A stretch of 64,000 nucleotides of DNA, from NCBI RefSeq assembly GCF_000308455.1, contig NZ_BAFP01000274.1:310001-374000 (forward strand). The letters run 5' to 3'. A program made the position numbers and the translations under genes. The stretch is from Nocardia abscessus NBRC 100374 (GTDB taxonomy: Bacteria > Actinomycetota > Actinomycetes > Mycobacteriales > Mycobacteriaceae). Below the pieces are notes generated by a model that saw nothing but the letters and a program-made list of their open reading frames with translations, made no database searches and was not told the DNA's origin. This document shows, piece by piece, positions 1 through 7,734 of the stretch. Numbering within the stretch: position 1 is the first letter of the stretch; every line of letters starts with the position of its first letter.

Positions 1-233
1 AGATGCCGCCGCAGTACGCGAGCGCGGGCAAGGACCTCTACGTCCAGTCGATCCGCGACTCCATCGGCATGTTCAACGGCGACGGGTTGATGAAACCCGA
101 AGGCGCGCAGAACGTGCTGGACATTCTCGGCAAGTACTCGAAGAACGTGCGTCCCGTGCGCGATCGCATCGACCTGTCCGAGACCTACACCACGAAGTTC
201 GTGGAGGAGGCACTGCGCGCGCCGCGACAGTAG
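1..233 (+). CDS. ABC transporter solute-binding protein, C-terminal part
   Basis: Only the last 76 or so residues are in the window; the gene begins to the left. The tail resembles the end of NMT1/SsuA/TauA-type binding proteins: a helix ending in a remaining-substrate lobe, then 'DLSETYTTKFVEEAL' close to the stop. Such proteins capture nitrate, sulfonate, pyrimidine or similar small molecules outside the membrane for an ABC importer. The ligand cannot be told from this fragment. A 12-bp hairpin follows the stop, so it is probably the last gene of its operon. Confidence 0.6.
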   Translation, partial: MPPQYASAGKDLYVQSIRDSIGMFNGDGLMKPEGAQNVLDILGKYSKNVRPVRDRIDLSETYTTKFVEEALRAPRQ

Positions 234-255
234 CGCGCGAGCAGTCGCCACATCC

Positions 256-290
256 GAGCCGCCCGGGGCCCAGATGCTCCCGGGCGGCTC
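256..290 (+). terminator. Intrinsic terminator-like hairpin after the binding-protein gene
   Basis: A perfect 12-bp inverted repeat (GAGCCGCCCGGG / CCCGGGCGGCTC) with an 11-nt loop starts 23 bases after the stop codon. There is no T-tract, as is common in actinobacteria. Confidence 0.7.
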
Positions 291-405
291 ACGGCCGGTG
301 TGCCGGCCGACCGGCATGGCTTCTCAGCTGTGGAGACACCGCACCATAGACCGACATGAGAGGTGCTCCCAATAGCTGTTGTACGCCAGGGCAACCGAGG
401 TGCGC

Positions 406-1617
406 GTGCATCATCTGATCGGGTCGGTCGGGCTGGTGTGCTTCCTGCTGCTGGCCTGGTTGCCCAGCACCGACCGCCGCGCCGCCGCCGGACGGCTACC
501 GCGAATCGCTGTCCTGCTGATCGTGCAAGTCGCGGTCGGTTTCCTCCTGCTGAAAACCGGGATCGGGGCCACCGTGATCCGCGCGGTCAGCGACACCTTC
601 GCCCACATCCTCGGCTACGCCGCCCAGGGGACGGGTTTCGTCTTCGGCGACCTGCCCAGCGTCGGCAGCAGCGGACCCGCATTCCTTTTCGCGGTGCTGA
701 TGCCGATCGTGCTCGTCTCCGCCTTGATCGGCATCTTGCAGCACCTGCGGGTGCTGCCGTGGATCATCAAGTGCCTCGGCCTGCTGCTGGCGTGGGTGAG
801 CGGCTTCGGCAAGATCGAATCCTTCAACGCCGTCGCCTCCGCCATCCTCGGTCAATCCGAGGTGTTCATCTCGCTGCGCGCCATGCTCGACGACATCCCG
901 CCGCAGCGGATGTACACCCTGGCGGCCTCGGCGATGTCGACGGTCTCCGCGGGCATCCTCGGCGCCTACATGCTGCTCATCGACCCGAAGTACGTGATCG
1001 CGGCCATCATGCTGAACATGCTGGGCGCCTTCGTGGTGTGCTCGTTGATCAACCCCTATACGGTCACTGCCGCCGACGATGCCCGACTGCTCGGCGAGGA
1101 GATCGCCGACAGCCGCAAACCGCAATCGTTCTTCGAGATGCTCACCGAGTACATCCTGGTGGGTTTCAAGGTCGCCTTCACCGTGGCGGCCATGCTGATC
1201 GGATTCATCGCCCTGCTGGCCATGGTCAACGGAGTCTTCGCCGCCGTGTTCCACGGCACCACGTTCCAGGACGTGATGGGGCACGTTTTCGCGCCCCTCG
1301 CCTGGCTGACCGGTATCCCCTGGGACGAGGCGGCGGCCGCGGGCCGATTCATGGGCACCAAGCTGGTCTCCAACGAGGTGGTCGCCATGCAGGAACTGAA
1401 CAGCGACAATGCCGGACTGTCCGAGCGCACCGTCGCGATCGTGTCCACCTACCTGGTGTCGTTCGCGAACTTCTCCACCATCGCCATCGTCACCGGCGCC
1501 GTACGCAGCCTCAGCGAAAAACAGGGCACCGTCATCGCCCGCAACGGCCTCCGCCTGCTCTACGGCGCCACCTTGGTCAGCTTCTTGTCCGCCACCATCG
1601 TCGGCCTGCTGACGTAG
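406..1617 (+). CDS. nupC: NupC/CNT-family concentrative nucleoside transporter
   Basis: Integral membrane symporter expected to import nucleosides with H+ or Na+. The N-terminus (HHLIGSVGLVCFLLLAW, then DRR), the 'GFGKIESFNAVASAILGQSE' core, the 'MSTVSAGILGAYM' loop and the 'GTKLVSNEVVAMQEL' segment are CNT family signatures. The open frame reaches back to a TTG at 379, but GTG 406 has GAGG five bases upstream and gives the usual family N-terminus, so I use 406 (403 residues). No nucleoside-catabolic gene is adjacent. Exact substrate is not visible. Confidence 0.88.
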   Translation: MHHLIGSVGLVCFLLLAWLPSTDRRAAAGRLPRIAVLLIVQVAVGFLLLKTGIGATVIRAVSDTFAHILGYAAQGTGFVFGDLPSVGSSGPAFLFAVLMPIVLVSALIGILQHLRVLPWIIKCLGLLLAWVSGFGKIESFNAVASAILGQSEVFISLRAMLDDIPPQRMYTLAASAMSTVSAGILGAYMLLIDPKYVIAAIMLNMLGAFVVCSLINPYTVTAADDARLLGEEIADSRKPQSFFEMLTEYILVGFKVAFTVAAMLIGFIALLAMVNGVFAAVFHGTTFQDVMGHVFAPLAWLTGIPWDEAAAAGRFMGTKLVSNEVVAMQELNSDNAGLSERTVAIVSTYLVSFANFSTIAIVTGAVRSLSEKQGTVIARNGLRLLYGATLVSFLSATIVGLLT

Positions 1618-1699
1618 TGTCGACGGCGGTCGAGTGCGGGATGTTCTCCTCGCCGGTGGCGTGCCGGACCGGCTGACGAACTCCGCGACCCGGCGCCGG

Positions 1700-2629
1700 C
1701 TACTTGGTGTACACCTGCTGATACCGCAGCTGGCATTCGTTGAGGTACCGGCATCGCCGGAGTTTCGTCTTCGGTGCCAAGGAGCCATCCACCATGTCGT
1801 ACATCGGGACGTATGCACGCTCGTATGAGCTTGCGAAGGTGACGAATCGAAATGGCTTTCCCCCGTCGTCGATCGTCAGTGAGCGGCCGTCTGCGAACCC
1901 GACGTCCACCACGAATCTGCAGTCGCATTCTCGCGCGCGGACTTCTATCTCGAATGCCAGCGTCTCGTTCAGTGCGAGGGTGACCGCATGTGTTTTCAGG
2001 TAATCGAGCTCGGTGAATCGGCCGAACTCGTCCAACGCCTTCGCCTCGACGACATCACTGGAGTCCAAGTCGAATCCCATTGTCAATGCTTCCGTCGCGC
2101 CCTGTGGAAAGAACGGGACGATAGTTCCCGATGGCGGCCGGTTTCTCTCCAGTATTCTGGCGGTGATGCTGGAGATCTGGACCGGCGTGTAGTTCTGTCC
2201 GGTCAGCTTGTAGTAGAGCGAACCTTCGCTGTATCCCGAAGAGAATTTCGGTTCACGAGGATGCGTCATGAGTTGTCCCAGTGGTACACCGTCGGGGACG
2301 AGATTCTGCACGTTCGACCTGTCCAGGGTCACTCCATCCAGGTCGATGACGCTCGGTGAAGCCAGTGACGCAGGACCGCCCGGTGGGCCGCTCACGCCCT
2401 CCACTCGAACCGGAGGTGTGGTGCGGTCTCGTTCCTCGCGGTCGGCGTCGAGTGCGTGCTGGGCGGATACGGCGCGATCCGGCAGCAGTAAATATATTGT
2501 GACGGCCGCCGACACGGATATGATGATCAGCAGGGCTGTGCCGATCACGACAAGCGATCTTTTGCGTTCGGTCCAGAAATTGTTCTGGATATTTCTTTCG
2601 CCGATTTGAATCGGGAGCTGATTTTTCAC
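1700..2629 (-). CDS. Single-pass membrane protein with N-terminal RHIM-like amyloid motif
   Basis: 309 residues. Residues 6-19 (PIQIGERNIQNNFW) match the RHIM/BASS3-like pattern of bacterial amyloid signalling sequences and the motif ending the upstream gene product. A basic stretch (ERKRS) precedes one transmembrane helix at about 25-49. Residues 50-309 should then lie outside the cell: a low-complexity linker (about 55-90), then a domain of unknown family with four cysteines near the C-terminus (ECDC and RRC...EC). Start is GTG with AGAGG upstream. The gene lies 63 bases downstream of its partner on the same strand. Seen: motif, helix, topology signals. Known: such motifs pair receptor and effector in adjacent genes. 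Inferred: receptor or effector role. I do not recognise the outer domain. Confidence 0.75.
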   Translation of the reverse strand: MKNQLPIQIGERNIQNNFWTERKRSLVVIGTALLIIISVSAAVTIYLLLPDRAVSAQHALDADREERDRTTPPVRVEGVSGPPGGPASLASPSVIDLDGVTLDRSNVQNLVPDGVPLGQLMTHPREPKFSSGYSEGSLYYKLTGQNYTPVQISSITARILERNRPPSGTIVPFFPQGATEALTMGFDLDSSDVVEAKALDEFGRFTELDYLKTHAVTLALNETLAFEIEVRARECDCRFVVDVGFADGRSLTIDDGGKPFRFVTFASSYERAYVPMYDMVDGSLAPKTKLRRCRYLNECQLRYQQVYTK

Positions 2630-2692
2630 CGGAACCTCTGGTCAGCGCTTCGCGCCGGCGGATCGTGCGCGGCCCGTCGAAGTTGGCCGCAG

Positions 2693-3067
2693 TCAGTGGA
2701 AGGTGTTGTTCTGCGTGTTGTTGTCGCCCAGCTGTACGCCCTTGGCGTGACGCAGGTCGATATGATGCCGGGCCCGATCGGTTTCCGCGGTGGGCAATGC
2801 CCTCAGCAGCTGGGCCGCCAGCGCCTGCAACTGGCTGTCGTCCACTCCTCCCGCCTGGACCACTGCGGCTTCCAAGGCCGCGACGTCGCTGCCGGGTGAT
2901 GTTTCGTTCGCTTCCAACGCGGCCCTCGCCTGTGCGTCCGCATCGCCGCGGCTGATGCGGCGCCGGATCGCCTGATACGCGTCCCGCACCGTCTCCGATG
3001 CCGCGTCCTGTCCGCCTGCTGCCGCGCCCGCGATCAACGCGGTCACGATCACCGTGAACGGATCCAC
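2693..3067 (-). CDS. Small helical protein with C-terminal RHIM-like amyloid motif (Bell-like)
   Basis: 124 residues from GTG 3067, placed by GAAGGGGG just upstream and by the 'DPFTVIVTALIAGAAAG' N-terminus usual for this family; a GTG at 3091 is the alternative. Residues 6-19 form a hydrophobic glycine/alanine-rich helix, residues 20-92 are helical and charged, and residues 110-123 read GVQLGDNNTQNNTF, a RHIM-like amyloid signature. This layout, a glycine-rich N-terminal helix followed by helices and a C-terminal amyloid motif, is that of Bell-domain effectors, which are bacterial analogues of fungal HET-S/HeLo proteins. The next gene carries a matching N-terminal motif. Cell-death or membrane-damaging activity is inference. 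Confidence 0.75.
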   Translation of the reverse strand: MDPFTVIVTALIAGAAAGGQDAASETVRDAYQAIRRRISRGDADAQARAALEANETSPGSDVAALEAAVVQAGGVDDSQLQALAAQLLRALPTAETDRARHHIDLRHAKGVQLGDNNTQNNTFH

Positions 3068-3255
3068 CCCGCCCCCTTCGTCGTATGTCACCGAATCTGT
3101 TGTGCGTCAATGCTACTGAGAACGCCGCGTCAACAGGGGTGGATCGGCGGACCCAGCTTCCTGCCGTTGCCCTCCCGCGCCTTCGTCGTCCGCATGTCCG
3201 GATCTGTGGGTTAAGTGTCCTTGCGGACCCGTCCCGGCGGCTCGAGACTGGGTTC

Positions 3256-4200
3256 ATGGAGGCAAGCGGTGACGTCGTGGTCGCGGTATCGGACGGGGTG
3301 CTGATGCTCGACGTCGCCGGGCCGGTGCAGGTGCTGCACTGGGCCGGGCGCCGGATTCGCTTCGCCTCGCCCGACGGAACTCCGGTGCGCACCGACGTCG
3401 GCGTACCGCTCGGTGTCGACGGGGCGCTGGGCGAGCTGAGCGGCGAGGTCGACACGCTGCTGGTGCCGGGATATCCGCCGGAGGACGACGTTCCGGCCGC
3501 GCTGGTGGACGCGGTGCGCGCCGTCGGCGGCGCGGCGCGGCGGGTGGCCTCGGTGTGCACCGGCGCGTTCGTACTGGCCGAGGCCGGGTTGCTGGACGGG
3601 CGGCGCGCTACCACGCATTGGCTGGCGTGTGCCGCACTGGCCCAGCGGTTTCCGCTCGTCCGGGTCGACGCCGACGCCATCTATCTGCGCGACGGCCCGA
3701 TCATCACCTCCGCGGGCGTCACCGCGGGCATCGATATGGCACTGGCGCTGGTGGAGGAGGAGCACGGCGCCGAACTCGCGCGCTCGCTGGCGAAACATCT
3801 CGTCGTGTTCCTGCACCGGCCCGGCGGCCAGTCGCAGTTCAGCGTCCGCACGAGCATTCCGACGCCGCGCACCGACGGTCTGCGCCAGGTGGTCGACGCG
3901 GTGGTCGCCGACCTGTGCGCCGACCACAGCCTGGCGGCCATGGCCGCCCGCGCCGCGCTGAGCGAACGCCATCTCAGCCGCCTGTTCCGGCAGGAGATCG
4001 GCATGACGCCGGGGCGTTACGTCAAGCAGGTCCGGCTGGAAGCCGCGCAGGCGCTGCTCGAATCCGGCGACGAGCCGATGACGGCGGTCGCCCGGCGTAG
4101 CGGATTCGGCTCCGAGGAAACGATGCGCCGCACCTTCCTCGACCTGCTCGGCACCTCGCCGAGCGACTACCGCAGGCGCTTCCGCGCGCCCGCGAGCTGA
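3256..4200 (+). CDS. GlxA-family transcriptional regulator (DJ-1/PfpI domain plus AraC HTH)
   Basis: 314 residues. Residues 5-175 form a DJ-1/PfpI-like domain with the nucleophile-elbow cysteine conserved in 'ASVCTGAFVLAEAG' (Cys101). Residues 215-312 carry two AraC helix-turn-helix units ('ALSERHLSRLFRQEIGMTPG' and 'AVARRSGFGSEETMRRTF'). Such regulators usually sense a small metabolite or reactive carbonyl and activate a neighbouring operon. The HD-domain gene starts 30 bases downstream on the same strand and is the obvious target or co-transcribed gene. The reading frame is open upstream to 3085, but ATG 3256 gives the normal family length. Confidence 0.88.
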   Translation: MEASGDVVVAVSDGVLMLDVAGPVQVLHWAGRRIRFASPDGTPVRTDVGVPLGVDGALGELSGEVDTLLVPGYPPEDDVPAALVDAVRAVGGAARRVASVCTGAFVLAEAGLLDGRRATTHWLACAALAQRFPLVRVDADAIYLRDGPIITSAGVTAGIDMALALVEEEHGAELARSLAKHLVVFLHRPGGQSQFSVRTSIPTPRTDGLRQVVDAVVADLCADHSLAAMAARAALSERHLSRLFRQEIGMTPGRYVKQVRLEAAQALLESGDEPMTAVARRSGFGSEETMRRTFLDLLGTSPSDYRRRFRAPAS

Positions 4201-4230
4201 TCACACCCTTCACTCACCAGGAGTACGACC

Positions 4231-4965
4231 ATGTCCATGTCTCGTCGTGCCGCGCTGGGCGCGGGCATTGCCGCGAGCGCTTACGTCGTCGCGGCGAAAC
4301 CCGCTGCAGCACAGAATATTTCATTGAACTTCCCAGCTACCTCATTGGCGGACAAGGTGAACCAACTCATCGCCGCCGAACTCTCCCCGATGCTGCGCAA
4401 CCACAGCGTGCGCGGCTTCCTCTTCGGACGTGCGGTCGCCGAGCGGCAAGGCCTGCGGCCCGGCGCCGACTACGACGAGGAGACCATGTATCTCATCTGC
4501 GCACTGCACGACATCGGCTTGGCCGACAGCGCGGAGGGCGAGCAGAGGTTCGAGGTCGACGGCGCCGATCGCGCCGCGCGATTCCTCGAGGACAACGGCG
4601 TCACCGACACCAGGGTGGACACGATCTGGGACGCCATCGCCGCGCACACCTCCGGCTTCACCGACTCGCCGGTCTGGCGCCGTCGCAGGCCGCCGGAAAC
4701 GTGGATCGCGGTGGACGGGATCGGCCTCGACGTGGGCGGTGCGCCCACCGACCTGCCGCCCGGCTTCGCCGACCTGGTGCACGCCGCGTATCCGCGGCTG
4801 GGTGGTAGCCGTGCGCTCGGCGCGGCGATCGAAGCCCAGGCCTTGGCTGATCCGCGGAAGGCGCCGCCCGCGAGCCTTGCCGGTGTGATCATCCAGCAGC
4901 GCCACCCCGAACTCCCGACGCTCACCTGGGACGCGATCGTGGCGATGAGCGGCTGGGGCGATTGA
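4231..4965 (+). CDS. HD-domain hydrolase of the cyanamide hydratase-like group, with Tat-like signal
   Basis: 244 residues. The start 'MSMSRRAALGAGIAAS' looks like a twin-arginine or weak export signal ending at about AAAQ (residue 28). The HD metal-binding residues are present: RNHSVR (His58), ALHDIGL (His93-Asp94) and the following 'EVDGADRAARFL'. HD proteins of this type hydrate or hydrolyse small nitrogen compounds (cyanamide hydratase type) or nucleotides; the substrate cannot be read from sequence. It is probably co-transcribed with the GlxA-type regulator 30 bases upstream. Confidence 0.78.
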   Translation: MSMSRRAALGAGIAASAYVVAAKPAAAQNISLNFPATSLADKVNQLIAAELSPMLRNHSVRGFLFGRAVAERQGLRPGADYDEETMYLICALHDIGLADSAEGEQRFEVDGADRAARFLEDNGVTDTRVDTIWDAIAAHTSGFTDSPVWRRRRPPETWIAVDGIGLDVGGAPTDLPPGFADLVHAAYPRLGGSRALGAAIEAQALADPRKAPPASLAGVIIQQRHPELPTLTWDAIVAMSGWGD

Positions 4966-4969
4966 CGGT

Positions 4970-5725
4970 TCAGCCGTCGGCTTCCTCGGTCGCCCGCAGT
5001 TCGGCTTTCCACTCCCGGAAGCCTTCCTCGGTGCGGCCGCGACGCCAGTACCCGGAGATCGATGCCGCCCACTCGGCGGGGACGCCGCGATCCTTACGGA
5101 CATAGCGGCGCAGATCCTGCATGACCGACTTGGCTTCACCGTGGATGAACACCTGGACCTGCCCGGGCGCCCACGGTGCCGCGCGGACGGTTTCGGCGAG
5201 TAATTCGCCCGGTGGCCGGACTCCACGGTGCAACCAGGTCAGCTCGATGCCGTCCGGCTGCTTCACGGGCAGCTCGTCGTCCGGACCGGCGACTTCGACG
5301 AACGCCAGGCCGGTCGCTTCGGCGGGCAGAGCCTCGAGTGCCGCGGCGATGGCGGGCAGCGCCGCCTCGTCACCGGCCAGCAGATGCCAGTCGGCGTCCG
5401 GGCGCGGAGCGTAGGCGCCGCCGGGACCGTACAGGTCGATGGTCGCGCCCGGCGCAACATCGGCGGCCCATGGTCCCGCGATGCCCTCCGCTCCGTGGAA
5501 GACGAAATCCACCGCGATCTCCTCGGCGACCGGGTCCACCGATCGGACGGTGTAGGTGCGCAGGACCTCGTTCCCGTCCTGCGCGAAGATGAACTTCACA
5601 TAGGAGTCGGTGAACTCGCTGGGCCGGAACGCGGCGAAGCCGGGACCGCCGAGGTGCACCCGGATCAGGTGTGGCGTCAGCCATTCGGTGCGCTGCACCG
5701 TGAGGGTGGTGCGAGGACGTGCCAA
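4970..5725 (-). CDS. Siderophore-interacting flavoprotein (ferric-siderophore reductase)
   Basis: 251 residues, the normal length for the ViuB/FscN/SIP family. These enzymes use FAD and NAD(P)H to reduce iron from imported ferric siderophores in the cytoplasm. The FAD-binding 'RTYTVRS' motif follows a ferredoxin-reductase-like beta barrel; the NAD-binding half contains 'LLAGDEAALPAIAAALEALP' and the C-terminal 'HGEAKSVMQDLRRYV' and 'SGYWRRGRTEEGF' are SIP hallmarks. The start is TTG 5725, supported by GGAGG five bases upstream. An IdeR/DtxR-like box lies just upstream, so iron repression is expected. Confidence 0.92.
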   Translation of the reverse strand: MARPRTTLTVQRTEWLTPHLIRVHLGGPGFAAFRPSEFTDSYVKFIFAQDGNEVLRTYTVRSVDPVAEEIAVDFVFHGAEGIAGPWAADVAPGATIDLYGPGGAYAPRPDADWHLLAGDEAALPAIAAALEALPAEATGLAFVEVAGPDDELPVKQPDGIELTWLHRGVRPPGELLAETVRAAPWAPGQVQVFIHGEAKSVMQDLRRYVRKDRGVPAEWAASISGYWRRGRTEEGFREWKAELRATEEADG

Positions 5726-5746
5726 CAGAACCTCCGATGAAAATAA

Positions 5747-5765
5747 TTAGGATTGCCTTACTTAC
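5747..5765. promoter_or_regulatory. Putative IdeR/DtxR iron box
   Basis: The 19-bp element beginning TTAGGATTGCCTTACTTA matches the IdeR/DtxR consensus TTAGGTTAGGCTAACCTAA at about 13 positions. It lies 22 bases upstream of the siderophore-interacting protein start on the minus strand and in the shared region facing the nitroreductase gene. Iron-dependent repression of at least the first gene is inferred. Confidence 0.65.
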
Positions 5766-5826
5766 CCTACCTGTGTTCGGCTCGAGCTGCGGGCAACCGC
5801 TGACGGCGTGCCGCCCTGACGAAAAG

Positions 5827-6663
5827 ATGACCACCATGACGCAGTCCGTGCCTACACCGACCCACGCCGTGCAGCAGCGTTACCGCGACCCGCGACCGGT
5901 CGAACCCGCGCAGTGGAACCAAGTCCTGCAGGTGCTGCACGAGCACCGCTCGGTGCGCCGCTACCTGTCCGACCCGGTGCCCGACGCCACCCTGCGTCTG
6001 CTGATCTCCGCGGCGCAGTCCGCGCCGACGTCGTCGAATCTGCAGGTCTGGAGCGTCATCGCGGTCCGTGACCCGCAGCGCAAAGCGCGTCTGGCCGCGC
6101 TGGCGGGCGATCAGGCCCACATCGCGCAGGCGCCGGTGCTGCTGGTCTGGACGGCCGATTTCGCCCGCCTGCGCCAGCTCGCCGCCGACCGGAGCGCGCC
6201 GCTGGAGGGCGCGGACTACCTCGAGTCCAGCTATGTCGGATTCATCGACGCCGCGCTCGCGGCGCAGAACGCGGTGGTGGCGGCGGAATCGCTGGGACTC
6301 GGCACCGTCTACATCGGTGCGCTGCGCAACAAGCCGGAAGCGGTCGCCGCCGAACTCGGCCTGCCGCCGCAGGTGTTCGCCGTCTTCGGCTTGGTGGTCG
6401 GCCACCCCGACCCGGCCGAGGACGCGCGGGTGAAGCCGCGCCTGCCGCAGGAGGCCGTGTTGCACCGGGAGACCTACGACCTCGACGCGCAACGGGCGCA
6501 CGTGGCCGAGTACGAGACCCGGATCGCGGAATTCTATGCCGAGCAACAGCTCTCGCATTCCTGGACCGAGCGTGTGCTGGCCAGACTGGCCTCGGCGGCG
6601 GCACTCAACGGCAGGCACCGGCTGCGCGAGTCGCTGACCAACCACGGCTTCCGGCTGCACTGA
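5827..6663 (+). CDS. NADPH-dependent nitroreductase-family oxidoreductase (NfsA/Frp-like)
   Basis: 278 residues from ATG 5827 (ATG 5836 is equally possible). FMN-binding signatures are 'HRSVRRYLSDPV', then 'SAAQSAPTSSNLQVWSVI', and 'GLGTVYIGALRN' near residue 160. Family members reduce nitro compounds, quinones or flavins with NADPH. The gene faces the siderophore-interacting protein across an iron box, so it may share iron control and act in flavin or iron reduction; that link is inference. A short hairpin separates it from the convergent monooxygenase gene. Confidence 0.87.
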   Translation: MTTMTQSVPTPTHAVQQRYRDPRPVEPAQWNQVLQVLHEHRSVRRYLSDPVPDATLRLLISAAQSAPTSSNLQVWSVIAVRDPQRKARLAALAGDQAHIAQAPVLLVWTADFARLRQLAADRSAPLEGADYLESSYVGFIDAALAAQNAVVAAESLGLGTVYIGALRNKPEAVAAELGLPPQVFAVFGLVVGHPDPAEDARVKPRLPQEAVLHRETYDLDAQRAHVAEYETRIAEFYAEQQLSHSWTERVLARLASAAALNGRHRLRESLTNHGFRLH

Positions 6664-6666
6664 CCC

Positions 6667-6683
6667 CGCGGCCTCAGGCCGCG
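6667..6683. terminator. Short bidirectional hairpin between convergent genes
   Basis: CGCGGCC / GGCCGCG, 7 bp with a 3-nt loop (TCA), directly after the nitroreductase stop and overlapping the end of the convergent monooxygenase gene. Confidence 0.45.
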
Positions 6684-7666
6684 ACCTTCTCGGTGAGCAG
6701 TTCGAACGATCGGGCACGCTCGTCGATGTCGTAGACCAACGTGTTGATCATCAGCTCGTCGGCCTGGGTGCGGCGCAGCAGGTCGGCGAGCTGCGCGCGC
6801 ACCGTTTCCGGCGAGCCGAGCAACTGCCCGGCGCGGCGCTGCCGGATGAAGGCGCGCTCGTGCTCGGACGGGCGGAACGCGGCCGCGTCCTCCGGCGTGG
6901 CCAGGGCCTGCGGCGTGCCGCGCACCAGGTTCAGGAAGGCCAGGTCACGCGGACCGGCGAGGGTCTCGGCGCGCTCGTCGGTGTCGGCGCAGATCGCCGC
7001 GATCGCCACCATCGCGTGCGGGCGCGCCAGGCGTTCGGAGGGCCGGAAGTGCTCGCGGTAGAGCGCCAGCGCGGGCTGGGTGTTGTCGGGGCTGATGTGA
7101 TGCGCGAAGGCGAACGGCAGCCCGAGCACCGCGGCGACCTGGGCGCTGTAGCCGCTGGAACCCAGCAGCCAGATCTCCGGCTCCTCGCCGCGGCCGGGCG
7201 TCGCGGCGATGCCGCCTGGATCGGACCCGCGGAAGTAGCCGAGCAGCGCGGCCAGTTCCTGTGGGAACGACTCCGCCGACAGGCCGTCGGCGGTCCGCCG
7301 CAGCGCGCGGGCGGTCGCCTGGTCGGTGCCGGGCGCGCGTCCGATGCCCAGGTCGATCCGTCCGGGATGCAGTGCGTGCAGGGTGCCGAACTGCTCGGCG
7401 ACCACGAGCGGTGCGTGGTTGGGCAGCATCACTCCTCCGGAGCCGACCCGGATTGTGGAGGTGGCGGCCGCCAAGTGCGCCAGCAGCACGCTCGGCGCCG
7501 AACTGGCGATGCCGGGCATGTTGTGATGTTCGGCCACCCAGAAGCGGTGGTAGCCCAAAGCCTCGGTGCGCCTGGCCAATTCGGTGGTCGCGTCGAGCCC
7601 CTCGCCGACGGTGCGGCCGGACTGCACCGGCGCGAGATCCAGTACGGACAGCGGGACGTCGATCAT
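6674..7666 (-). CDS. Luciferase-like (LLM class) flavin-dependent oxidoreductase, MsnO8-type
   Basis: 330 residues. The N-terminus 'VPLSVLDLAPVQSG' and 'HRFWVAEHHNMPGIASSAP' are typical of the MsnO8/YhbW branch of bacterial luciferase-like monooxygenases, followed by 'GVMLPNHAPLVVAEQFGTL', the flavin-contacting region, and 'DLGIGRAPGT'. These TIM-barrel enzymes use reduced FMN or F420. The substrate is unknown. ATG 7666 has GGAGGAG upstream. It runs in the same direction as the serine hydrolase upstream (gap 68 bases). Confidence 0.88.
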   Translation of the reverse strand: MIDVPLSVLDLAPVQSGRTVGEGLDATTELARRTEALGYHRFWVAEHHNMPGIASSAPSVLLAHLAAATSTIRVGSGGVMLPNHAPLVVAEQFGTLHALHPGRIDLGIGRAPGTDQATARALRRTADGLSAESFPQELAALLGYFRGSDPGGIAATPGRGEEPEIWLLGSSGYSAQVAAVLGLPFAFAHHISPDNTQPALALYREHFRPSERLARPHAMVAIAAICADTDERAETLAGPRDLAFLNLVRGTPQALATPEDAAAFRPSEHERAFIRQRRAGQLLGSPETVRAQLADLLRRTQADELMINTLVYDIDERARSFELLTEKVAA

Positions 7667-7734
7667 TTATCTCCTCCAGAGTGCCGATCTCCAGTCCCAA
7701 CGCCCGGCGTCCCCGGTGTATTTCGCCGGCCGCC

